From the NCBI RefSeq assembly GCF_900090145.1, contig NZ_FMHI01000002.1, forward strand, positions 248,001 to 312,000: a stretch of 64,000 bases of DNA, given 5' to 3'. The stretch comes from Streptomyces sp. WMMB 322 (lineage in GTDB: Bacteria > Actinomycetota > Actinomycetes > Streptomycetales > Streptomycetaceae). The notes beneath the pieces are model-generated. The model worked only from the letters and a program-made list of their open reading frames with translations, was not told the DNA's origin and made no database searches. Of this stretch, positions 1 to 6,291 are shown piece by piece. Both the position numbers and the translations under genes were made by a program. Numbering within the stretch: the stretch's first letter is position 1; each line of letters opens with the position of its first letter.

Positions 1-197
1 AGGACGCCACCGTCGACGAGCGTGCGCAGCCGGGTGGCGAGCACGTCGCGGGGGGCACCGGTGTTGCGGACGATGCCGTCGAATCGGTGCACGCCGTAGA
101 ACACCTCGCGCAGCGCCAGCAGCGACCACTTCTCGCCGACGACGTTCAGCGCCGAAGCCAGCGAGCACTCCCGCGGGTTCACCTCTCTCCTCGCCAT
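1..197 (-). CDS. HxlR-family transcriptional regulator (N-terminal part, runs off the window)
   Basis: Reads MARREVNPRECSLASALNVV then GEKWSLLALREVFYGVHRFD, the typical start of HxlR-type winged-helix regulators: a CS near the N-terminus, then the 'GxKWSLLALRE' helix and the 'RFDGIVRNTGAPRDVLATRL' recognition region. About 66 residues are inside the window; the usual length is 110-160, so the C-terminal half lies outside. HxlR proteins are DNA-binding dimers that often respond to electrophiles or redox signals and commonly control the adjacent divergent gene. Here the divergent neighbour is the DUF1304 gene at 302, about 100 bases away. The ATG start follows from the conserved N-terminus. The family call is sure; the ligand and target are inferred. 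Confidence 0.88.
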   Translation of the reverse strand, partial: MARREVNPRECSLASALNVVGEKWSLLALREVFYGVHRFDGIVRNTGAPRDVLATRLRTLVDGGV

Positions 198-204
198 GCG
201 GTCA

Positions 205-279
205 TCCAACCAGGCGCACGGTTGGAAAACCAAACCCTTGTGCTAGGGTCCACGAGCCAGTTGGTTGTGAATTCCAACT
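205..279 (+). promoter_or_regulatory. Divergent HxlR/DUF1304 promoter region with inverted-repeat operator candidates
   Basis: A -35-like TTGGAA (222-227) and a -10-like TAGGGT (244-249) are separated by 16 bases and point toward the DUF1304 gene. The surrounding sequence is rich in TTGG/CCAA symmetry: GGTTGGAAAACCAA overlaps the -35, and TTGGTTGTGAATTCCAA lies just downstream of the -10. These are reasonable binding sites for the adjacent HxlR protein. The symmetry is seen; the role as operator is inferred from the divergent arrangement. Confidence 0.45.
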
Positions 280-301
280 CACCCCGTTCCGGGAGGACTT
301 C

Positions 302-661
302 GTGCACAGCGCAGCTCTCGCGCTCACCGCCCTCGTCGCCGCTCTCCACCTCGGCTTTCTGATACTGGAGATGTTCCTGTGGCGCACACCCCGCGGCCGG
401 GCCGTCTTCGGCACCACGGCCGAATTCGCCGAGCAGTCCGCCCCTCTCGCGGCCAACCAGGGCCTCTACAACGGCTTCCTGTCCGCAGGGCTGGCGTGGG
501 GCCTCGTCGCACAGGAGCCGACGGGCCCCCAGGCACGGATCTTCTTCCTGTGCTGCGTCGTCGCCGCGGGTCTCTACGGCGCCCTGACCGTCAGCCGCCG
601 CATCCTCTACGTCCAGGCCCTTCCGGCTGCCGCGGCGCTGGCCCTGACACTCGCCGCCTGA
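302..661 (+). CDS. DUF1304 family small integral membrane protein
   Basis: A 119-residue hydrophobic protein with about four membrane helices. It matches the DUF1304 pattern: an N-terminal helix, 'HLGFLILEMFLW', then 'FG', 'NQGLYNGFLSAGLAWG', and further hydrophobic helices. The biochemical role of DUF1304 is unknown. Start GTG at 302 has GGGAGGA (291-297) five bases upstream. It is divergent from the HxlR regulator at the window edge; this pairing suggests HxlR control of DUF1304. No partner enzyme is encoded next to it. Family assignment is good; function unknown. Confidence 0.85.
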   Translation: MHSAALALTALVAALHLGFLILEMFLWRTPRGRAVFGTTAEFAEQSAPLAANQGLYNGFLSAGLAWGLVAQEPTGPQARIFFLCCVVAAGLYGALTVSRRILYVQALPAAAALALTLAA

Positions 662-662
662 A

Positions 663-722
663 GCGAGGAACGGCGAGGAACGGCGAGGAACGGCGAGGGA
701 CGGTGAGGGACGGTGAGGGACG
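663..722. repeat. Tandem decamer, six copies
   Basis: Six uninterrupted 10-base units: three of GCGAGGAACG, one GCGAGGGACG and two GTGAGGGACG. The array begins immediately after the DUF1304 stop codon. The units differ at two positions in an ordered way, as expected from slippage followed by point changes. The arms are not self-complementary, so this is not an obvious terminator. Confidence 0.9.
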
Positions 723-884
723 GGGGTCGACGGTCACGGACTGGTCCCACGCGGCACGCTCCGCCAGGACTTCCAGGAGCAATCCGGCCGTCCCCCGTGA
801 ACCGTCCTCGGCGAGGAGGTGCCGGGCCCCTTCCGTCCGCACCCGCAGCGGACCAGGAACGGCCGTGGCCACGCCGGCACGTGG

Positions 885-1394
885 TCAATACCGCCACAAC
901 GTCCGGGAAGGCTGCAGGACTTGAGCGTCGTGGAGAGGCTCGCAGAGGGCGCGGAGCGGCGCCTGCCAGAAGCGGCGCAGGGCTTTGACGGCCAGGAGTC
1001 TGGACTCGATGTCCAAAGAGCCGGCAGCGGACGTGGCAGCACCGAGGCCGTTCGACTGCAGGACTTCGACAAGGTGATGGAGGGTGCCTCCGCAGATGCC
1101 GGTCACAGCGGGGGTGTCGGTGACGTTGGAGAGCGTGCCGCCGGTCGCCCGGGCGCTGGTCTCCAACGAGGCCACCAGCCGCACGAGGTGGACGGGCCCG
1201 TCGTGGGAATCCTGGACCACCTCGCGCGAGACCGCTTCGAGTTCGTCACCGCCGGTCCCCGACCAGGCGGCGAGGAGCCGGGTCAGCGGCGCGGGATCGA
1301 TCAGCCGGTCCTCGGTGCCGCCGTAGTCGGCCGCCTTCACCCACGGAATAGGCAGGTGGCGTGCAGGGTCCTCGCGAGAGCTCCTACGGGACAT
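885..1394 (-). CDS. Hypothetical protein, 169 residues
   Basis: Begins MSRRSSREDPARHLPIPWVK. The ATG at 1394 is preceded by GGGGGG six to twelve bases upstream, whereas the longer open frame above it has the composition of non-coding GC-rich sequence. The middle of the protein is predicted helical (LTRLLAAWSGT, LVRLVASLETSAR, GGTLHHLVEVLQSN); there is no signal peptide, membrane helix or recognisable catalytic motif. It ends at 885, convergent with the DUF1304 gene. Third-position GC is strong on this strand, which supports real coding. I do not recognise the family. Confidence 0.6.
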   Translation of the reverse strand: MSRRSSREDPARHLPIPWVKAADYGGTEDRLIDPAPLTRLLAAWSGTGGDELEAVSREVVQDSHDGPVHLVRLVASLETSARATGGTLSNVTDTPAVTGICGGTLHHLVEVLQSNGLGAATSAAGSLDIESRLLAVKALRRFWQAPLRALCEPLHDAQVLQPSRTLWRY

Positions 1395-1844
1395 GCACCC
1401 CCCGTTTCGCTGCTCGCGCGCGGTCTCACCGGGAGGTCGCAGTCGCCCGTCCCTGCTGCAGTCTCGGCTCCAGGGCTTCCGGCTCGCATTGCCGACTCCC
1501 GGAAGTCTTCGGCGGCCCTCGGCTTCCGCATCGCCGTGTGCGCGGACGCGTCGACGGTCTCCCGGCGGGCAGGCCGATAGCCCGTACCGGAGGCCGCCTC
1601 CGCGCCGCACGCCCGATGCCGGGCCTGATGCTGTGCGATGCCGGTGCGGTACGGGGCCGGCCCGGCCTGTACGCCGAACCGGCCCCTTCCCGCACAGGAG
1701 GCTCGTCAAGTCACCCCGGGAACACCCCCCTTCCGGGCCGCGAGCGGGGCACGCACGTTCCGCCCCCGGGCTCCGGGCCAGTGACACTCGGCCCGGAGCA
1801 CATGGGCGTCCCGCCTCACACCTGCCTCCTCACCCCTGTCCCCC
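1395..1844. other. Intergenic region between the unknown gene and copC
   Basis: Roughly 450 bases with no convincing gene; the open frames on both strands are arginine/proline-rich by-products of high GC. It contains a hairpin at 1770-1799 (listed separately). Presumably it also holds the promoter of the reverse-strand hypothetical gene, but I see no clear -35/-10 pair. Confidence 0.5.
1770..1799 (-). terminator. Probable terminator of the copper-type cluster
   Basis: Arms GCTCCGGGCC and GGCCCGGAGC are perfectly complementary over 10 bases around a 10-base loop. The hairpin lies about 45 bases beyond the copC stop codon in the direction of transcription. No T-run follows, which is usual in streptomycete terminators. 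Confidence 0.55.
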
Positions 1845-2414
1845 TCACCCCTGCCTCCTCCTGCGCACAGCGAGCGCCGACCCGCCGACGGCCAGAACGG
1901 AGGCCGCCGCCATGACCACGAGCGCCACGGTGCGGTCGACCCCCAGAATCGTCCCGCCCTCGTCCGGCTTCGCTTCGGCGACGGGCTCCGCGAGTTTCCG
2001 CTCCCGGCAGGCGTCCGGAGCGGCCGCGGCACGTGCGCCGTCGGCGACCTCGAACTGGAAGGATCTGGTCTGGCGGTCCCCGTCGGCAGCCGTGACGCGG
2101 TAGGTGAGTGTCGTCACCCCCGCGGGCAGGGAGCCGACGGCGGCGCACACGACGGAGTCGTCCGCCACCACCGGCTTCCCCACGGGCACGGAAGCGCCGT
2201 CGGCTCCGGTCAGGGTGACCTCCGGCGTGGTGCCGGAGGCCAGTGACGGGAACGTCAGGGAGATGACGCCCGTTCCGGTTCCGACCCGGGAGCCAGGAGC
2301 CGGCGTCGATTCCTCCAGCGGGCTGTGGGCCTGTGCGGGGCCGCCGAGCAGCACAAGCCCGCACAGGCACCCCGGCAGCACCGCCGATGTCGTCAGAACT
2401 CGAAGTCGGCGCAT
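1845..2414 (-). CDS. copC: CopC-type copper resistance protein with C-terminal membrane anchor
   Basis: A 189-residue exported protein. A signal peptide ends at AQA-HSPLEESTPAPGS, which would leave histidine as the first mature residue, the copper ligand expected in CopC. The beta-sandwich contains 'LPAGVTTLTYRV' and 'FQFEV', and a membrane helix near 160-180 (TVALVVMAAASVLAVGGSAL) is followed by an RRRR stop-transfer. Oddity: the usual 'SADGHPV' segment reads 'TAADGDRQT', so the second histidine ligand is replaced by Asp. The start overlaps the end of the upstream SOD-like lipoprotein gene by 22 bases, suggesting translational coupling. It lacks a CopD domain. A role in extracytoplasmic copper handling is inferred. 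Confidence 0.85.
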   Translation of the reverse strand: MRRLRVLTTSAVLPGCLCGLVLLGGPAQAHSPLEESTPAPGSRVGTGTGVISLTFPSLASGTTPEVTLTGADGASVPVGKPVVADDSVVCAAVGSLPAGVTTLTYRVTAADGDRQTRSFQFEVADGARAAAAPDACRERKLAEPVAEAKPDEGGTILGVDRTVALVVMAAASVLAVGGSALAVRRRRQG

Positions 2415-3076
2415 GCGATCCGGTTGTCCTGAGCGTCATGGGGGTGGACGACGAGGGCGACCGCCTTCTTGCCGGTCTTCTTCTTGTTGTTCACCGTCGT
2501 CATGCCCTTGCCGGACTTGTCCGCCTTGAACATCAGGTGGATCTCGTTCGGGGGCTCGGCCGGCCCTCCCTTCTTGAACTGGAAGTGTTCACCGCCGTTG
2601 TCGGCGGAGCAGCGCTGTGCGTGGAGGTGTGCCATGTAGGTGTCTCCCGGCTTCAGCCCTGTCAGGGAGACGGTCACCGTGGTGCCTTTCGGCCCCTGCG
2701 CCTGCCAGGCCGTGCCCTTCACCTCGTCCATGCCGGGCGGGCGCGTGTCCAGCAGCTTGAAGGAGCCCTCGACCGCTTCGGCATCGGGGATCTTGTTCGC
2801 AGGCGTGGCGGAGGGGTCCCCCATCGCCTTGCCGTGCATCCCGTCCATGCTCTTGGACTTGGACGGGGACGCGGAGCCGGCCGGCTTCTTGGAAGAACTG
2901 CCGGAGGAGTCGCTTCCGCAGCCGGACAACAGGGCCGCCGCCGCAGCCACGGCGGTGCAGCAGACCGCAACCCGGAGACGGGCCGGACGCGGAGACGGGC
3001 CCCGCTCGGACAGCGTGGGCCGTGCCGCTGACGTGATGTCAGTCAGTGGCATATGACCAATCGTGCGGTGGTTCAT
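2393..3076 (-). CDS. Superoxide dismutase (Cu/Zn type)-like lipoprotein
   Basis: A 227-residue protein with a lipobox (LLSGC, cysteine near residue 51), then a Ser/Lys/Gly-rich linker and a SodC-like beta-barrel. The copper ligands of SodC can be matched: HLH in 'YMAHLHAQRC', His in 'GEHFQF' and His in 'VALVVHPHD'. The two disulfide cysteines are the C after HLHAQR and the one in 'RIACADF'. The three additional zinc ligands between the second and third motifs are not evident. It is the middle gene of a reverse-strand cluster with a membrane protein upstream and copC downstream. Start ATG 3076 has a GGGAG ribosome site; an in-frame GTG/ATG start further upstream lacks one. Activity is not proven. 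Confidence 0.75.
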   Translation of the reverse strand: MNHRTIGHMPLTDITSAARPTLSERGPSPRPARLRVAVCCTAVAAAAALLSGCGSDSSGSSSKKPAGSASPSKSKSMDGMHGKAMGDPSATPANKIPDAEAVEGSFKLLDTRPPGMDEVKGTAWQAQGPKGTTVTVSLTGLKPGDTYMAHLHAQRCSADNGGEHFQFKKGGPAEPPNEIHLMFKADKSGKGMTTVNNKKKTGKKAVALVVHPHDAQDNRIACADFEF

Positions 3077-3255
3077 GGAAACTCCCGGTCGATGACGGAG
3101 GCCGGGCCGTCCCGAACGCCTCACGGCACACCGCTGCGGCGCACCGCGCGGCAGGGACACGGCCCATGCCAGGTGGACGGTCCGACGCGCGCAGGGGCTC
3201 GCCGGACGGTCGCCTGTCGCACCCGGCCGGTTCACCGCCGGTCACCGGGCAGATG

Positions 3256-4071
3256 TCACTGCCCGACGGCGTGCAGCGCCCCGGGAGACAGGCGACTTGC
3301 CGCGCCGCCGCCATGTGGCGGGCCTCTGCGGACGACGACGTGTTTCAGTGCCGTGAGGACGGGCTGCCAGTGCTCCCCGCCATGGACGACCGTCCGCCAC
3401 GACGGTGCTGCGCCACCGCTCCGCGCATGCGAAAGGGCCCGGAAGACACGGCGCAGCGGGGCGAACAGGACAGCTCCCAGCGTCCGGCCGATGCGGTGGA
3501 CCGCGGCTTCGCCGCGCCACAGCCACAGCCCGCACATGACGGCGGCCAGCAGATGCGCCAGGAGCATCCCGGTGGAACCCCCGTGCGTGACGACGGAGAC
3601 GAAGGACGAGCCGGCGGATTCCGTGGCCCCCGCGCCGCCCATATGCTCCCCGTGGTGCATCGCCATGCCCGCGTGGGACACCGTCATCGCATGCGAGTGG
3701 GAGCCGTGATGAGCGTTCGCCGTGGCATGCGCCGTGCCCGTGGGGCCCGTTGCCCAGGGCGCGAAGGTGAAGAGCAGATGCAGCAGCGCCTGGGTCAGGA
3801 CCGTGGTGCCGATGACCGCGGGGGCGCCCCGCTCCCGGCCGGTCAGCCACCACCCGCCCAGGACGCCGCCGGAGAAGGCGATGCCCGCTGCCCACCAGGG
3901 CAGGACCTCACGGGACATCAGGGCGTGCCCCCATGCCGTGGTCACCACGCACACGGCTGCGAAGACCGCGGAACGTGCCAGGCGGACGATGCCGGCGACC
4001 GGGCCGGCAGCACCGGCCTCGCCGCGGTCCCGGCTCCCTCCGCCACCGCGGCGACGCGTCCGGGACGACAT
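3256..4071 (-). CDS. Histidine/methionine-rich integral membrane protein of the copper-type cluster
   Basis: A 271-residue protein with about five membrane helices and a conspicuous metal-ligand-rich extracytoplasmic loop around residues 115-150 ('HATANAHHGSHSHAMTVSHA', then 'GMAMHHGEHMGG'). Start ATG 4071 has GAGGAG seven bases upstream. It is followed after 179 bases by the SOD-like lipoprotein gene and copC on the same strand, so it probably opens the cluster. The His/Met loop suggests copper binding or delivery. The protein is not a recognised CopD. Family name unknown to me; membrane topology is clear from the sequence. Confidence 0.75.
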   Translation of the reverse strand: MSSRTRRRGGGGSRDRGEAGAAGPVAGIVRLARSAVFAAVCVVTTAWGHALMSREVLPWWAAGIAFSGGVLGGWWLTGRERGAPAVIGTTVLTQALLHLLFTFAPWATGPTGTAHATANAHHGSHSHAMTVSHAGMAMHHGEHMGGAGATESAGSSFVSVVTHGGSTGMLLAHLLAAVMCGLWLWRGEAAVHRIGRTLGAVLFAPLRRVFRALSHARSGGAAPSWRTVVHGGEHWQPVLTALKHVVVRRGPPHGGGAASRLSPGALHAVGQ

Positions 4072-4481
4072 GGGACAACTCCTCGCAGCCCAACGGGCCT
4101 TCTGCCTCTTCACGGGTGCCGGGCGAGGGGTTCGTCCGGTCGTTCCCGGGCGCTCCCCGGGTCACGCGCGGACCGTACCGGATGCCGAGGTGGCGGGGGC
4201 GGCTTCTGGCACGGAAGGCGAATCAGGCGGTCCGTGACGGCTGGGGGGCGCGCACAGCGCGTGCCGGTTCCGGTCGCTTCGTCGCCCGTACGTCTGTGCC
4301 GTGGGGTTCTCGGTGCGACGGGCCGGCCATCAGCACGATCCCAGTCATGACGCGATCACCCCCGGGGCCGGCCTGTGCAGTCGCGGCGGCACCCGGCGCC
4401 CCCGGCCGTCCTCGACGGTCGGCCCGGAGCCGTTCGGGAGCCGGTCGATCTGCACGGGCGGGCCGCACCATACTGGGGGTC
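4072..4481. other. Divergent intergenic region upstream of the copper cluster and the flavin reductase gene
   Basis: About 410 bases with starts facing outward on both sides, so promoters for both transcription units must lie here. I find no gene, no long inverted repeat and no recognisable metal-regulator box (for example a CsoR- or CopY-type palindrome). The open frames through it have the Arg/Gly/Pro composition of non-coding sequence. Confidence 0.5.
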
Positions 4482-5093
4482 ATGCGCGTCGACTTCGATC
4501 CCCGGACGATGTCCAGCCGGGACTTCTACAAGTTCATGACCGCCACCGTCGTGCCACGGCCCATCGCGTGGGTGTCCACGGTGAACCGGGACGGTGACGG
4601 CGACAACTTGGCCCCGCACTCCTTCTTCAATGTGGCCTGCGTCAGCCCGCCGATCGTGCAGTTCACCTCCGTCGGGCGGAAGGACACGCTGCGGAACATC
4701 GAAGCGACCGGGCAGTTCGTCGTCAGCCTCGCTCCGGAGCCCATGTTCGAGCAGATCAACGCCACGTCGACGGATTTTCCCGCCGGCATCAGCGAGTTCG
4801 ACGAGGTCGGGATCGAGCGGGAACAGAGCCGGCACGTGAAACCGCCGCGGGTCGCCGGCTCGCCCGCCGCGTTCGAGTGCGAGCTGCACTCGACGCTGCT
4901 GCTCGGGAACTGCACCGTGGTCTTCGGCCGGGTCGTGCACGCCGTCGTCGACGAGGAGGCCCTCGCCGACGACGGACTGCCGGACGTCACCCGGCTCAAG
5001 CCGCTCACCCGCCTCGGCCGGGACCAGTGGGCGAAGACCGGCGACCTCCTGGAGATCGCCCGCGTCCCCTACGAGGAGTGGCAGCAGCGCTGA
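4482..5093 (+). CDS. Flavin reductase-like (FMN-binding split barrel) protein
   Basis: A 203-residue protein with the flavin reductase-like fold seen in DIM6/NTAB proteins: 'FYKFMTATVVPRPIAWVSTV', 'NLAPHSFFNVACVSPPIVQF', 'KDTLRNIEATGQFVVSLA' and a later 'TVVFGRVVH'. Such proteins bind FMN and reduce flavin or small substrates. Start ATG 4482 follows TGGGGGTC. The much longer open frame upstream is non-coding in composition. It is a single gene, convergent with the PIG-L gene 39 bases away. Substrate unknown. Confidence 0.85.
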   Translation: MRVDFDPRTMSSRDFYKFMTATVVPRPIAWVSTVNRDGDGDNLAPHSFFNVACVSPPIVQFTSVGRKDTLRNIEATGQFVVSLAPEPMFEQINATSTDFPAGISEFDEVGIEREQSRHVKPPRVAGSPAAFECELHSTLLLGNCTVVFGRVVHAVVDEEALADDGLPDVTRLKPLTRLGRDQWAKTGDLLEIARVPYEEWQQR

Positions 5094-5098
5094 CCCCG

Positions 5099-5131
5099 TC
5101 GGACGGGCGTCTGCCACCGTCGGACGGGCGG
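5099..5131. repeat. Short direct repeat between convergent genes
   Basis: CGTCGGACGGGCG occurs twice within 33 bases between the flavin reductase and PIG-L stop codons. Each copy can form a very small hairpin (CCGTC/GACGG), so the pair may contribute to bidirectional termination, but the stems are short. Confidence 0.4.
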
Positions 5132-5132
5132 A

Positions 5133-5966
5133 TCAGCGCAGTCCGGCGAAGAGATCGTTCTCGGGTACGGCCGCTCCTGTGGCGTCCTTGACACGTACGA
5201 AGGTCTCCATGCCCATCAACTCGCCGAACCTCTCCTTGCCCATCCTGAGGAAGAAGATGTTCTCGCCCTGACTGGCGTGCGCGGCCAGCGCATCGAACTT
5301 CTGGCTGCTGAACGCCGTGGTGTCCACCCACGTGGTGATCTCGTCGTCGGGGAGGCCGATCTCGGCCATGGCCGCGGCCTCGGCAGGGTCCGGCTCCGGC
5401 ATGTCCGGATCGAACTCGCGCATGATCTCCCCGAACCGCTGCATGCCCGAGCGGGGGATCGTCGTCCAGTACACCTTCGGTGTCAGCGCGGTCGTCTCCA
5501 GTGCCGCCATCGTGATGCGGTGGGCCTGGATGTGGTCGGGGTGGCCGTAGAAGCCGTTCTCGTCGTACGTGACGACCACATCGGGTCGGTAGTACTGCAT
5601 GAGTTCCGCAAGCCGGGCGGCGCCTTCCTCCACGGGGGTCTGCCAGAAGGACCCGGGGGCGTCGTTGCTCGGCCAGCCCGCCATCCCGGAGTCGGCATAG
5701 TCCAGCATCTCGAGATCGCTGATCTTCAGGACGTCGCAGCTCGCCCTGAGTTCCTGCCGGCGCATCAAGGCGACGGCCGCCGGATCGTGCTCGGGATCGC
5801 CCGGCTTGACGCCGCCCGGTCCGTCACCGCAACCGCCGTCGGTGCACGTCACGAGAACCGTGCGGATGCCCTCCGCCGCGTACCGCGCGAGGACCCCTCC
5901 GGTTCCGGTGGCCTCGTCGTCCGGGTGGGCGTGTACTGCCATGAGCGTCAACGGCCGGTCAGTCAT
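5133..5966 (-). CDS. PIG-L family deacetylase (Mca/MshB-like)
   Basis: A 277-residue protein with the PIG-L zinc signature: 'VHAHPDDEATGTGG' near the N-terminus and 'YGHPDHIQAHRI' in the middle, supplying the His/Asp/His metal ligands and the catalytic Asp. Length and the 'GGCGDGPGGVKPGDP' loop resemble mycothiol conjugate amidase or MshB deacetylase, which act on GlcN-Ins derivatives in actinobacterial thiol metabolism. The exact substrate cannot be decided from sequence. Start ATG 5966 has AGGAGG eight bases upstream. Transcribed alone, convergent with the flavin reductase gene. Confidence 0.85.
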   Translation of the reverse strand: MTDRPLTLMAVHAHPDDEATGTGGVLARYAAEGIRTVLVTCTDGGCGDGPGGVKPGDPEHDPAAVALMRRQELRASCDVLKISDLEMLDYADSGMAGWPSNDAPGSFWQTPVEEGAARLAELMQYYRPDVVVTYDENGFYGHPDHIQAHRITMAALETTALTPKVYWTTIPRSGMQRFGEIMREFDPDMPEPDPAEAAAMAEIGLPDDEITTWVDTTAFSSQKFDALAAHASQGENIFFLRMGKERFGELMGMETFVRVKDATGAAVPENDLFAGLR

Positions 5967-6291
5967 GGAACAGTCCTCCTGCAGAAAACGTCAACGTCAT
6001 GGCCCGAGTGAACGGCAGACGCGCACCGCGATCCTGGGAACCGGATCCGGTGAGGCGGACGACCTCGCGGTCGCCCGGTTCCCCGCCCGTGCGCGTCGGC
6101 CCTCGGTCGATGTAACCGTGCCGACCAGCCCGGCTGTTCCCGCGCGGCCGCTCGGCCTTCCATGCGTCAGCGTTCCGACGCGGACAAGGCATGGGCGCCG
6201 TCTGCAGCTCCCGGCACCCATGCCGGATCGGACTTCCGTCCGGCACCGATCGAGACTCCGGCACGAACCCTGAGAACCCGTAGCGGCGCCC
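5967..6291. other. Intergenic region between dnaB and the PIG-L gene
   Basis: About 325 bases. No gene is convincing. A direct repeat ACGTCAACGTCA sits just upstream of the PIG-L start. Near the dnaB end there is a weak stem (GATCGG around 6227, CCGATC around 6247) that could be part of a dnaB terminator. Nothing else stands out. Confidence 0.4.

Noticed and set aside
3046..4350. 434-codon forward open frame across the copper cluster
   Set aside because: Arg/Gly/Pro composition and no start signal; the reverse strand carries proteins with membrane and metal motifs.
4826..4844. CACGTGAAAC near 4835 as another parS
   Set aside because: Only the right half-site is present; the left half has four mismatches to GTTTCACGTGAAAC and it lies inside the flavin reductase gene.
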